Shown here piece after piece: positions 10,101 to 18,990 of a DNA stretch of 64,000 bases. Source of the stretch: Candidatus Amulumruptor caecigallinarius (GTDB lineage Bacteria; Bacteroidota; Bacteroidia; Bacteroidales; Muribaculaceae). The stretch's first letter is position 1, and each line of letters starts with the position of its first letter. Both the position numbers and the translations under genes were made by a program. The DNA lies in NCBI GenBank assembly GCA_944321825.1, contig CALUMU010000007.1:80497-144496 (forward strand). The letters are read 5' to 3'. The notes below the pieces were generated by a model. It worked only from the letters and a program-made list of their open reading frames with translations. It did not search any database and was not told the origin of the DNA.

Positions 10101-12653
10101 TCAGAGTATCTTGTGAGCCGATGTGTTCTTGATGCCTGGCATAGAGTTGTACTTGAGTACGTCGCCGCAGACCATCACATGCGCCCCGAGCATCCCGGGG
10201 TTGTCGCCCAGATTCAGAGCGGCACGAGTCTCGCTCTTAGATACGAGCTGGATGTCTATCACCTTGGTTTCATCGGTGCAGTCAGCAGTCGGAGCGAGAA
10301 GCACGTTGGCATACGGGGCACCTTCGGCAGTAAACGAATAGGCGAAGTTATTGTAATAACCGACGATGTAACCTTCTACCCATACGCCGCTCTGTCCGTC
10401 GGCAACCTCGCTGGTACTCTGCGGATTGAGTATGCGTATATCAGCCACCGTGTAGGGGTCAGTCTCCGTACCTGCGCCGGTAAGGTCGCCGACAGGGGTA
10501 TCAGGCTCGTCGGGTTCATCGCCGCCTCCCTGACCGTCGAGCTTATAGCCAGTAAGGTTGGCCACGCCGGGCTTGCCGCAGTACTTGAGGATATCGCCGT
10601 GGAGCAGCACCTCCTTCTTGTAATTGCCGGGGTTGGCCGAAAGATTGAGGGAGTTGCGGATGTCGCCGGCAGGAAGCTTGACTGCGACAATCTTGTCAGC
10701 CGATGTCTCGCTTGCCGAAGCCGCGATAAGGATGTTGGTCGTAACCGTCGACGTAGTATTGTCAAAATGCCACTGGTTGCTGGTATCGTCGAAGTCATAG
10801 TAACCCACGATATAGCCTTTGACCCATACATCGCTCTGGCCGTCGGCAGGGGTATCCTTGCTCTGCGGATTCATGATGATTACATCGTCGGCGGTAAAGG
10901 GGTCGGCCTCGGTACCCGAGCCGGTGATATCTCCCGACGGAGTATCTGAACCACCGCCGCCCTGGCCGTCAATCTTGTAGTTGGTCACATTCTTCATGCC
11001 GGGCTTGCCGCAGTACTTCTGCACGTCGCCATAGATCGACACCTCTTTCTGGTAATTGCCGGGGTTCGATACGAGGTTGAGCGTATTTCGCACATCTCCG
11101 GCAGGAAGCTGGATTGCGACAATCTTCGCTTCAGAAGTCTCCGAAGGCTGGTCTGCTATAAGGATATTGGTGTTGACCGTAACCGTACCCGTAAATTCAA
11201 ACTGGTTGCCGGCGTTGTCATAGTTGTACACACCTACGATATATCCCTTGACCCATTTGCCTGTCTCCGCAGGGGTATCGGAGCTTGACGGATTTATTTC
11301 TATGACCTGGGCGCAGCTGTAGGGATTGGCCTCCGTACCGTCGCCGCTCTGCACGGGTTCGTCACCGCCGCCCGGCTCGTCCATGCCTTCAATCCAGAAG
11401 CTGTCGGCATCGCCGATGATATTACCGATACCTCCGATGCCATACTGATGCATAAGAGTACCCTTAATCTTCATCTTCTTGCCGAGATTGCCGGCATTTT
11501 CCATCAAGTTGGCCTTAGCCTGAAGCTCGCTACCCTGAGGCAGATCGAATATCAAGCAGTTGGCAATATCCTTTGTGTCAGCCGTGGGAGCTATCACGAG
11601 CGTAGTACCGAGGTAATCGGTGCCGTCCCAAGCGATATCGTCGTTGGTCGTAACGGTGCTCACTTCAGGAGCCAGGCAGCCCACGATATAGCCCTCTGTC
11701 CATCCGGACACATTGTCGCCATATCCGGCCGCATTCTCAATGTTGAGAGCTTCCTCTACGGTGTAGGGATTCATCAGAGTGCCCTTTTCGTAGGTCACAC
11801 CTTCAAGGCCGTCAGTGTCATTGAGCATCACCTGCCAGTCGTCGCCGTAGAAACCGAGCAGACCCACGAGGTCGAAGTTGCCCTTGGGCAGGGCCACATT
11901 GCGGAAGTTGGCGTAACCGCTCGTGCGCACCGTGATTTCGTTGCCGGCAGCGTCGCAGAGCGTGCGGTTGGTGTTGATTTTATAGCCGTCGGTGAAGTTG
12001 AGGTCCTGGTCGGCATCTTTGAAGTGCACGTTTTGCAGACGCACTATGCGTCCCTGCCACTCTATCTGGCCGGCAGCAGTCTTGTCAAGGGTGGTGAAGT
12101 CGCTGACGGTGACAACGTCGATTTTGTCAGGTTCGGGCAGACCGTTGAGCTGTACATGCTCCGCAAAGAACTCATAGGGCATGAATGTGGCCTCCCAGGC
12201 ATTGCCCTGGGCGTACCATTCGGGGAAGCCCATCTGCTGCAAGCCGTTGTACTTGCCTATGTACATGTCGGTCAGGTCGATCACTATCTCCTGGCCTACG
12301 CGGTAATCGTTATAGAGCGAGTTCTTGTTGATCGAGAGTACCAGAGCGCCGGTGGCATCCTGGATATAGAGGGACTTGTAAATATTGCCGCCACGGTCAT
12401 TGGATATGACACGTCCGCTCACTATGACATGCTCCCCGTTATCGGCCAGCTTGATCTGGTCGATATAGTTGGTGGCATCGTCCCAATATTTGGTCTTAAC
12501 CTCCTTTATGGTGGTATTTGGCTGGATGGTGGCTGTGGGGACCTTAAACGCCGGAGCGTCGGTCGTGAAGTCGTTGCACGCAGTCAGCGAAGCCATCAGC
12601 AGCGGCAGAGCCACACCGAGCACAGGGGTCAGATATGATTTAATATTTCTCAT
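10101..12653 (-). CDS. DUF5689 lipoprotein with tandem DUF6359-type modules
   Basis: An 850-residue predicted outer-membrane lipoprotein. The signal peptide ends in the lipobox LTAC at about residue 26. The DUF5689 region (about 35-270) contains the typical IVSGRVISNDRGGNIYKSL and TDMYIGKYNG segments. Four modules follow, each opening with GTxxxPYT/GTEADPFT and continuing WVKGYIVG, NILIA, KIVAIQLPAGDVRNTLNL, NPGN and GDVQKYCGKPGMKN. This is the OB-like DUF6359 pattern. The middle modules are joined by GQGGGGSDTP-type linkers. The start at 12651-12653 gives the signal peptide directly. It is third in the operon after the TonB receptor and a second DUF5689 protein. The modules probably bind an exported ligand, but the substrate is unknown. 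Confidence 0.85.
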   Translation of the reverse strand: MRNIKSYLTPVLGVALPLLMASLTACNDFTTDAPAFKVPTATIQPNTTIKEVKTKYWDDATNYIDQIKLADNGEHVIVSGRVISNDRGGNIYKSLYIQDATGALVLSINKNSLYNDYRVGQEIVIDLTDMYIGKYNGLQQMGFPEWYAQGNAWEATFMPYEFFAEHVQLNGLPEPDKIDVVTVSDFTTLDKTAAGQIEWQGRIVRLQNVHFKDADQDLNFTDGYKINTNRTLCDAAGNEITVRTSGYANFRNVALPKGNFDLVGLLGFYGDDWQVMLNDTDGLEGVTYEKGTLMNPYTVEEALNIENAAGYGDNVSGWTEGYIVGCLAPEVSTVTTNDDIAWDGTDYLGTTLVIAPTADTKDIANCLIFDLPQGSELQAKANLMENAGNLGKKMKIKGTLMHQYGIGGIGNIIGDADSFWIEGMDEPGGGDEPVQSGDGTEANPYSCAQVIEINPSSSDTPAETGKWVKGYIVGVYNYDNAGNQFEFTGTVTVNTNILIADQPSETSEAKIVAIQLPAGDVRNTLNLVSNPGNYQKEVSIYGDVQKYCGKPGMKNVTNYKIDGQGGGGSDTPSGDITGSGTEADPFTADDVIIMNPQSKDTPADGQSDVWVKGYIVGYYDFDDTSNQWHFDNTTSTVTTNILIAASASETSADKIVAVKLPAGDIRNSLNLSANPGNYKKEVLLHGDILKYCGKPGVANLTGYKLDGQGGGDEPDEPDTPVGDLTGAGTETDPYTVADIRILNPQSTSEVADGQSGVWVEGYIVGYYNNFAYSFTAEGAPYANVLLAPTADCTDETKVIDIQLVSKSETRAALNLGDNPGMLGAHVMVCGDVLKYNSMPGIKNTSAHKIL

Positions 12654-12678
12654 GTGTATGTGTCGATTAGATTAGTCT

Positions 12679-14562
12679 TTACTTCTTGATAACCACATTC
12701 TTCACTTCCCACGTGCCGCTCGCCTCAGAGGTAGAGGTGTAATGGAAAGCTATCTGAACCCTCTTGCCGGCATAGTCGGCGAGAGATATCTCTCCGGCGG
12801 AGAGGAATGTCCAGCTTGCTGCGGTGCCGTAATCGGGTATGGAGAGCGCAGTCCATGCAGTCTGTCCCTCCTCGCGGATTTCGAGCGTACACTGGGTCTT
12901 GGCCATGTCAAGGCTGTTGAACTTGTTGAGTGCATGTTCGAAAGTAAGCACGGCATTGTTTACTCCGGAGAGATCCACCACAGGTGAAATCAGGTATGAA
13001 TCGCTCGCATGGCTTTCGGTGATATAAGCCGACGCTTTCATGCAGGCATAACGTTCGTCATGCGACCATACGTATGTCAGACCGTCCATCATGACGTTGT
13101 CTATGGTCCAGTCGCCCTGCCCTGTGGCAAATGTCTCGTTGAGCAGCTCATCGCCGACAGGCTGGTCGGGATCATCAGGGCCGACAGGAGTGTCTGTGCC
13201 GGTGGGTTTCACCACAAGGTTCTTGAACTCCCAAGTTCCTGCCTTGGCAGTGGTAGAAGTGTAGTGGAATCCTATCTGAATCTGCTTGCCGGCCCACTGG
13301 CTGAGGTTGATGTCGCCTGTGTTGACGAAGTCGAATCCCTGTACGGTAGGATAAGTGGGGATAGTAAGAGTGGTCCAAGAGGTCTGCCCGGCCTCACGCA
13401 CAGCTACTGTTGCCTGGGTCTTGGCTACCTCAAGGCTTGAGAAATAGTTGAGAGCCTGGTCAAACGCCATGTAGGGAGTTTCGACCCCTGCAAGGTCTAT
13501 GACAGGCGACACGAGCCATGAATCAGTCTCATTGTTGGTCGAAGTACCCTTGTCATAGCCCGTAGCTACGATACAGTTATAAGTAGTGGATGCCTCCCAT
13601 ACGCTTGACAGACCTTCGGGCAGGGTGATATTCTCGATGGTGAAGTTCTCCATGTTGCCTCCAGAGAAAGCCGCCTTGAAGATAACCTCGGCAGAGCTTG
13701 AACTCCAGTCGAACCCTATCAGAGAGGTCTCTGTGTTGATGTCGTTGAGAAGTATCTGCCACTCTTCGCGGTACTGGCTGAGGATGCCCACTAAAGTACC
13801 ACGGCCAGTGGGGAGAGTAGAGTAGGCAAACGAACTCTTGCCCGAGCAACGCACATTGATGCGTTGTCCCTGCTCGTCGGTGATGTAGCGGTTGCCATAG
13901 CTGCCGTTGTCGCCGAAAGTGGCAGCGCCGCCGTCGACAAACTGCACTCCGGCAAGCGATATCAGCTGGCTCTGCCATTTCTGGCGGCCTTCGGCAGTGC
14001 GCAGGGCGGCATTAATCTCAGCCATGTCGGCGACCACCGGCTCTACCTGACCCGGCAGACCTGCCACCTGGGCCTTGGCATCAAACTCGCTGCGGTCCAT
14101 ATAAGATATACCGTACTGGTCGCTGGGGGAGCCTATCTGCATCTGGTTGTTGTACATACCTATATACATGCCCGTCACATTGACGACTATACGCTGTCCG
14201 TATTTATGTCCCACATACAGCTCGTCGTCAAGAGTGCCTTTGTCGATGGAAAATGTGATGGCATCGCCGTCGTCATCGCGCACCATGAGGTTTTTGTAGA
14301 TGTTGCCGGCCTCGTCGCTGGAAATGATTGTGCCGGCTATGATGATGTCCTGCCCGTCGCTGCGCTTGCCTATCTCGGTGCTCCAAGTCTGTGACGAGTT
14401 GGCATCCCAGTACATTTGCTTGAGGGCAGCAATGGAGGTGTTGGCCTCCATGGTAGCCTCGGGAACTATCACGGGCGGGTATTCAAATTCGTTGTCGCAG
14501 CTCACCATACCTGCCGATACGAGCAGCAGGGTGAGTGCCGGTAATATTCTATTGAGTTTCAT
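12679..14562 (-). CDS. DUF5689 lipoprotein with two choice-of-anchor-J domains
   Basis: A 627-residue lipoprotein with a lipobox ending VSC at about residue 22. The DUF5689 domain (about 30-275) repeats the architecture of the downstream gene (IIIAGTIISSDEAGNIYKNL, VTGMYIGMYNNQMQIG). Two similar C-terminal domains follow at about residues 285-455 and 470-627, each with a DSWLVSPVIDL or DSYLISPVVDL strand, an FDQALNYF/FEHALNKF segment, TQATVAVRE/TQCTLEIRE and IGFHYTSTTAKAGTWEFKN/IAFHYTSTSEASGTWEVKN. This is the carbohydrate-binding-like choice-of-anchor J fold, and the two copies are clearly a tandem duplication. It lies 25 bp before the next lipoprotein gene and 49 bp after the TonB receptor gene. 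It is probably surface exposed and works with that receptor. Confidence 0.85.
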   Translation of the reverse strand: MKLNRILPALTLLLVSAGMVSCDNEFEYPPVIVPEATMEANTSIAALKQMYWDANSSQTWSTEIGKRSDGQDIIIAGTIISSDEAGNIYKNLMVRDDDGDAITFSIDKGTLDDELYVGHKYGQRIVVNVTGMYIGMYNNQMQIGSPSDQYGISYMDRSEFDAKAQVAGLPGQVEPVVADMAEINAALRTAEGRQKWQSQLISLAGVQFVDGGAATFGDNGSYGNRYITDEQGQRINVRCSGKSSFAYSTLPTGRGTLVGILSQYREEWQILLNDINTETSLIGFDWSSSSAEVIFKAAFSGGNMENFTIENITLPEGLSSVWEASTTYNCIVATGYDKGTSTNNETDSWLVSPVIDLAGVETPYMAFDQALNYFSSLEVAKTQATVAVREAGQTSWTTLTIPTYPTVQGFDFVNTGDINLSQWAGKQIQIGFHYTSTTAKAGTWEFKNLVVKPTGTDTPVGPDDPDQPVGDELLNETFATGQGDWTIDNVMMDGLTYVWSHDERYACMKASAYITESHASDSYLISPVVDLSGVNNAVLTFEHALNKFNSLDMAKTQCTLEIREEGQTAWTALSIPDYGTAASWTFLSAGEISLADYAGKRVQIAFHYTSTSEASGTWEVKNVVIKK

Positions 14563-14611
14563 GTGATATCTATTCGTAAGTTAGTGTTTTTCTTCAAACG
14601 TATTTGATGGC

Positions 14612-17359
14612 TTAGAAGCGTACACCTACGTTAAACATCACCTTGATGCCCTGGGCGTAGGAGAACTTGTTGGGATACTTGTTGCCGTTGTAGTCCTTGT
14701 AGTCGAAGCGTCCCTGCTGGTAGCCGTAGGTCATGACATTGCGGTTGTTGAGCACATTGTCGATGTTGAGGTTGAAGTTGAGCGAGAGCTTACGGTTGAC
14801 ATAAACCACCTTGCCAATCGAGAGATTGAGTACGAATGCGTTTTTGAGCTTGTCCTGGCCGGCGAGTTCCTGCACGGCAGCTTCGAGCGAAGCCATGTCG
14901 GGGTACTGCTGCCACAGCTCAGGCAGGGCTTCGTGGTGGTTGGGTGCAAGCATCACGTAGCTGTCGCCCATCCACGAACCGTTGATGTTGAAGAACCACA
15001 TCTGCGGAGCCTGGTAGTCCAAGCCGATGTTGAAAGCGGCCTGGGGAGTGCCTCCCACATAGTAGTTTTTGAGGAACACCTGCGCCTCCTTGTCAGGCTC
15101 GGCACCGTTTTCATACGAGCGGACACCCATCGGGTTGTTGCGGTACTGGTAGCGGGCATATGTGCCGGCAAACGTTGCCGCGAGGCTCTGTGTAATCTTG
15201 TAGCTCATGCCCAGTTCGATGCCACGGTAAGCGGTGTGGACATCCTTGAGCGCATAATTCATGAATGTAGAATAGTAGTCGTCGTAGAACGATGACCGCT
15301 CTGTCAGATTCATCATCTCTGTCCAGAAGCCGGAAATCTGGCCACGGAAACGGCGGTAGTTCCACGCATAGTTGATATCAAACGAAGCGATGCGCTCGCT
15401 CTGCAGACCGTCGATGGCCGTATCCTTGATACGCGGGGATATGTATGCGTACTCAAACAGCGGAGCGCGGCTCTCGTATCCGGCATGTGCGCTGAAGAAA
15501 TTGTGACCGTCAAGCTTATATACAGCTCCGGCTTTCACGCCGCCATTGTCGAAACGGTGGGTCTTGCCCTTGCCGTAAGAATTGTCGGGGGCGCGTCCGT
15601 TGCGCATCTGGCCGTCGCGGTAGAACTGTGTGTAGCTCATCTTCAGGGCATAGTCGATGTCCCACTTGGGCAGGGCTATCATATTCTGAATCCATGCCTG
15701 CGCCTGGATGGCGTGGATATTGTAGTCATATCCGAATGTGTCGCCCTTGCCCACCTTGCGGTTGGGGTTGTTGAGGTCGTTCTGAAGCATGGTGGGGTCG
15801 TCGGGGAAATCACGCTCGGCATAAGTGTCGATGTCGCGCCAGAACTCGCCGCCGAGCAGGTCGTCGATGGTCTTGTAGTAATGGGCGTTGGTGTAGTTGA
15901 CCGACGCACCGCCCTGCATGGTCAGGTAGGAATTGAGGCGGTGGTTGACAGTAGAGTTGAATATGAAGTTGAACTGGTTGCTGTGACGGCGTTCAAGGAT
16001 GTATGTCGAACCCTTGTCAGTGCCTTCGGTAGCGTTCTGGTAATTGTTGAGGTAGTTGGCCTGATAGAGGTCGTCCCACTTTATCTGGCGGTTGACGGGG
16101 TTAGCCCAATACTGGGTGTAGAGGTCATATGCAGCCTCGTCATCCTCGAAATACGAAGGCAGGTAGCGGTAGTAGTCGGGGCGCGGGTCGGCAGCATTGT
16201 ACCAGTTTAGAGCCGAGTTGGAGTAGTTAATCCAACGGACAGCCACACCGGTGTTGATGCTCGTAGAGTGGCTCGGGTTGCTGAGCCAGTTGAGCAAGAA
16301 AGTCGGGTCGAAAGTCTTGGTGATGCGCGAGCTACGCTTCTTGCCGTCCTGCCAGCCCCAGCCTGGGTTATATAGGTTGTCGTCGGCGAGATCCATAGCC
16401 TCCTGATATGTCATCTGAGGTGTAGAGCGTTCGGTAGGAGCACCGAATGTGGTGAACACCAGGCGGTTCTTGGGGTTGAAACGCTTCTCGGCCGAGAGGA
16501 AGTAGCCGTAAGAGTGGTAGAAAGTACCGTCTACGACACCCTCGTTGGCCCAACGGGTTATCGCACCCACAGTCACACCCCATCCGTGGGGGTTGATACC
16601 TGTCGAATAGAGCACCATTCCTCGCAGCATATAGTTGGAATTGGTGTACATCGCCGAGCCGTAGAATCCGGGGGCATACTCGTCGGTAATTGTGGAGATG
16701 TTGGTCGCGCCGCCTATATCGCCGAAACCGTGAGCCGACGAGCCGAGACCCACAGCTACCGACTTGTTGCGGAAAGCGCGGTTGAGTCCGCCGAGGCTCG
16801 AATAGTTGAAGCGTCCGCGGGCGAGGTCATTCATCTTGATGCCGTTGATGTATGTGTCGGAGTACTCCGAGTCATATCCACGGAAACGGAAACGCATCAA
16901 GTTCCAGTCATAATTGGAGGAATTGTAATATATATTGTCCGACGAACCGGTCAGAGCCCCTATGGCTTGGGATGCGCCTTCTTCATCCTCGATAGCGTTT
17001 TCGTCAAAGTATATATCCTCCATGTCCTCATAGAATGAGGTGTTCTGGTTGGTGTTGCGCAATGCCAAACGGCCCACATTGACAGTCTGGCCGTCAACGA
17101 GCACCACCCCTGATGTCAGAGGGTCATAATCGGGATTGGTGATAGAGAGCGCGTCATCTCCGGCCTTGGCACCTTGGATCAGGAAGTCGCCGGCCGGACC
17201 GGTGACGGCTTTAAGCCCCTGATTGTCAAGAGTCACCATGATGCCTCGCAGCGGTGCTCCGGTAGTCGAATCGACGACAGTGCCCGTGACCGCCGCCTTC
17301 TGTGCCAAAGCCGGCACCGCAGCTGTCAGCAGACATAGCAGTAACAGATGTAGTCTCAT
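14612..17359 (-). CDS. TonB-dependent outer-membrane receptor with carboxypeptidase-regulatory N-domain
   Basis: A 915-residue outer-membrane transporter. A signal peptide ends near ALAQ (residue 20) and is followed by a CarboxypepD_reg-like beta-sandwich (VTGTVVDSTTGAPLRGIMV, about 23-100). The plug region has NLMRFRFRGYDSEYSDTYI and ends HGFGDIGGATNIS. A long 22-strand-type barrel ends in the aromatic strand GIKVMFNVGVRF. It is not a classical SusC, since no SusD lies beside it. Instead it heads an operon with two DUF5689 lipoproteins. The promoter at 17488-17518 precedes it. The ligand is unknown. The paired lipoproteins carry carbohydrate-binding-like and OB-like folds, so a glycan or nucleic-acid-like polymer are options I cannot separate. 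Confidence 0.9.
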   Translation of the reverse strand: MRLHLLLLCLLTAAVPALAQKAAVTGTVVDSTTGAPLRGIMVTLDNQGLKAVTGPAGDFLIQGAKAGDDALSITNPDYDPLTSGVVLVDGQTVNVGRLALRNTNQNTSFYEDMEDIYFDENAIEDEEGASQAIGALTGSSDNIYYNSSNYDWNLMRFRFRGYDSEYSDTYINGIKMNDLARGRFNYSSLGGLNRAFRNKSVAVGLGSSAHGFGDIGGATNISTITDEYAPGFYGSAMYTNSNYMLRGMVLYSTGINPHGWGVTVGAITRWANEGVVDGTFYHSYGYFLSAEKRFNPKNRLVFTTFGAPTERSTPQMTYQEAMDLADDNLYNPGWGWQDGKKRSSRITKTFDPTFLLNWLSNPSHSTSINTGVAVRWINYSNSALNWYNAADPRPDYYRYLPSYFEDDEAAYDLYTQYWANPVNRQIKWDDLYQANYLNNYQNATEGTDKGSTYILERRHSNQFNFIFNSTVNHRLNSYLTMQGGASVNYTNAHYYKTIDDLLGGEFWRDIDTYAERDFPDDPTMLQNDLNNPNRKVGKGDTFGYDYNIHAIQAQAWIQNMIALPKWDIDYALKMSYTQFYRDGQMRNGRAPDNSYGKGKTHRFDNGGVKAGAVYKLDGHNFFSAHAGYESRAPLFEYAYISPRIKDTAIDGLQSERIASFDINYAWNYRRFRGQISGFWTEMMNLTERSSFYDDYYSTFMNYALKDVHTAYRGIELGMSYKITQSLAATFAGTYARYQYRNNPMGVRSYENGAEPDKEAQVFLKNYYVGGTPQAAFNIGLDYQAPQMWFFNINGSWMGDSYVMLAPNHHEALPELWQQYPDMASLEAAVQELAGQDKLKNAFVLNLSIGKVVYVNRKLSLNFNLNIDNVLNNRNVMTYGYQQGRFDYKDYNGNKYPNKFSYAQGIKVMFNVGVRF

Positions 17360-17487
17360 AAGGGATAGATTAAAATGGTCGGTTTTATTAATGATTTCTG
17401 TATGGTATCAGTTGCAGTTAACGCCTGTGTAAGTCCTAAGCAAATCTTAAAATTTACCGGCTCTGATTTTGATAGTATTGGAATCAA

Positions 17488-17518
17488 CAAAGATAACAAA
17501 GTTTTTAATATTCAGCAA
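17488..17518 (-). promoter_or_regulatory. Promoter of the TonB receptor operon
   Basis: On the minus strand a TTG (17516-17518) is followed after 20 nt by TATCTTTG (17488-17495), matching the Bacteroidales -33/-7 arrangement. The receptor ATG is 128 bp downstream. The remaining part of the 17360-17773 gap is AT-rich leader and a terminator. Confidence 0.65.
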
Positions 17519-17642
17519 CACAAATTCAGAAAATTTGCATCGCTTGAAATTTAACTTTTCCCCACAAAATTCGCCACAAAATGTTTCATATCCTTTTCAC
17601 GGACGTTAATTAAATGTTACAAAAACCATTAAGAGGTTCCAC

Positions 17643-17672
17643 AAAAAAAATACGACCGATAAATCGGTCGTA
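17643..17672 (-). terminator. Terminator of the phage-head-like operon
   Basis: TACGACCGAT and ATCGGTCGTA form a perfect 10-bp stem with a 2-nt loop. On the minus strand eight T follow. It is about 100 bp beyond the stop of the last gene of the operon. Confidence 0.85.
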
Positions 17673-17773
17673 CAGCCCCGGCGACGATAACGATTGTTCA
17701 ACCGCTACGCGGTGTCGCCGTCAATCCGCGACACCGCAACAATAACGGCATATCGACGGTCATGGCTGACACA

Positions 17774-18229
17774 TCACCACGGATGCGGCGACAGGCGCAG
17801 CCCCTCGGGCGGGCGGTCAAGCGCTGCCGCTATCTCCGCTGCAGCTGCCATGGACGAGCGTGCAGCCGCAGCCGAGCCGGCAGGACACACCGCCTCAAAC
17901 GCCAGCTCCAGCACACCCAACGCCACAGCCTCCTCCATCTTGACAGACATGAGTATCTGTTGCGCCGCAGAAACGTCCACCCCTTCTGGCACACTCAGCG
18001 TCATGGAGATTGCATCGAATCCATGCAGCTCGGCATCCGCGACAAACGGCAACAGGGCCGTCATGACATTGGCGGCAGAGGCTTCCATAAGCCGCTTCAA
18101 CGCCGGAGCCTCATCTCGTCCGAGAGGACGCGGTGCGTCGCGATGATAGGTGCGCATGGCCGAGAGGGCATATACGGTATCAAGAACTTTCGCTTTGTCA
18201 AGCGAGAATGTAATGGTTTTAGCAGACAT
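17774..18229 (-). CDS. Hypothetical protein, last gene of the phage-head-like operon
   Basis: A 151-residue protein without signal peptide or membrane segment. It starts MSAKTITFSLDKAKVLDTVYALSAMRTY and is alanine-rich and predicted helical at its C-terminal end (SSMAAAAEIAAALDRPPEGL). I do not recognise a family. It follows the 137-residue gene by 42 bp, an interval made of 9-bp tandem repeats. A terminator follows. Its position after capsid and portal genes suggests a minor head, completion or tail-adaptor role, but this is inference from order only. Confidence 0.65.
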   Translation of the reverse strand: MSAKTITFSLDKAKVLDTVYALSAMRTYHRDAPRPLGRDEAPALKRLMEASAANVMTALLPFVADAELHGFDAISMTLSVPEGVDVSAAQQILMSVKMEEAVALGVLELAFEAVCPAGSAAAARSSMAAAAEIAAALDRPPEGLRLSPHPW

Positions 18230-18239
18230 AACTATAATA

Positions 18240-18275
18240 AAGATTTATAAGATTTATAAGATTTACAAGATTTAC
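18240..18275. repeat. Four tandem 9-bp units (AAGATTTAT/C)
   Basis: Two AAGATTTAT units followed by two AAGATTTAC units fill the interval between the two distal genes of the phage-like operon. They overlap the stop codon (18272-18274) of the upstream gene, so copy-number change would alter the spacing and leader of the next gene. Confidence 0.85.
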
Positions 18276-18682
18276 AATGGTCGGCGAATGTGTCTGCGTG
18301 CTTTGGCGCGGACGGTATAGAATTTGCGCATGGCGGTCGACGGGGCTATATAGTATCCGCGCATGGTGCCGTCGGCCATCACATGTGCCAAGGCATCGCG
18401 CTGGCTAAGCCCCCTGCGGGCCATCACCCCGTCTACCCGCGCCGCGAGTTCTTCCCACATCAGGCGTTTGCGGAGCTTCGCCGCATCGGAGGGATGCGCC
18501 CTGACATAGCGTATCATGCGCAGGGCATAGTCATACGTCATGTAGTAGCCGGTCACACCGCCGGCGGCTGCAGCCGCCGATACATCCGACACTTTTATGG
18601 ACTTGTCAGCATCCATCGACTTGATGATGCGGCGGCAACTCATGAGGAAATCACGGTCACGGCGCAGGGTAGATTGGGTCAT
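18272..18682 (-). CDS. Small basic hypothetical protein of the phage-head-like operon
   Basis: A 136-residue basic protein. The frame extends upstream to 18742, but that part runs through a palindromic repeat, so the ATG at 18680-18682 (MTQSTLRRDRDFLM) is preferred. The sequence is helical and arginine-rich, with WEELAARVDGVMARRGLSQR followed by DALAHVMADGTMRGYYIAP, and ends KARRHIRRPL. This would suit DNA or RNA binding, for example a small-terminase-like or minor head protein, but I cannot assign it. Its start codon directly abuts a 192-bp near-palindrome that separates it from the portal-like gene. Confidence 0.6.
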   Translation of the reverse strand: MTQSTLRRDRDFLMSCRRIIKSMDADKSIKVSDVSAAAAAGGVTGYYMTYDYALRMIRYVRAHPSDAAKLRKRLMWEELAARVDGVMARRGLSQRDALAHVMADGTMRGYYIAPSTAMRKFYTVRAKARRHIRRPL

Positions 18683-18874
18683 AAGCAACTCACAAAAATT
18701 AGTTATATATTTAATTTTACAAGTAACCCTGCGGGCTTGCATATCCTTGCTCGTCTTTTCGGCTGATTTTTACTCTCACTCAGTCGCTTAGCTCGCTAAG
18801 CTCGTTCGTTCGACTTGAAAATCACCTCGGAAATCCTTCGCAATTATATGCAAGCTAATTTTTGCGAGTTACTT
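18683..18874. repeat. 192-bp near-palindromic element, MITE-like
   Basis: The outer arms are AAGCAACTCACAAAAATTAG (18683-18702) and the complement of AAGTAACTCGCAAAAATTAG (18855-18874), 18/20 identical. Inner arms GCTTGCATAT (18735-18744) and ATATGCAAGC (18846-18855) follow. The symmetry continues imperfectly to the centre GCTTAGC-TC-GCTAAGC (18786-18801). The left arm has an extra 32 nt. It would fold into one long hairpin as DNA or RNA. No clear target duplication is visible. It fills the 308-bp gap within the phage-like operon. The rest of that gap is AT-rich leader. Confidence 0.75.
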
Positions 18875-18990
18875 AGCAGACATTTTCAATTCAATTTAAA
18901 TCAACAAATATTGGTGTTTTTACAATGGCAAATATACCATCACACCTCAGCTCGCATACAGCCCATTAATGCAAACAAACGTTAACGACA

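Noticed and set aside
11448..12638. Long open frame on the plus strand inside the DUF5689/DUF6359 gene
   Set aside because: It lies wholly antisense to a lipoprotein gene with clear domains and signal peptide; its translation is low-complexity without family resemblance.
18240..18275. Possible CRISPR array
   Set aside because: Units are only 9 bp, contiguous, without spacers; no cas gene is present. No CRISPR-like array was seen elsewhere.
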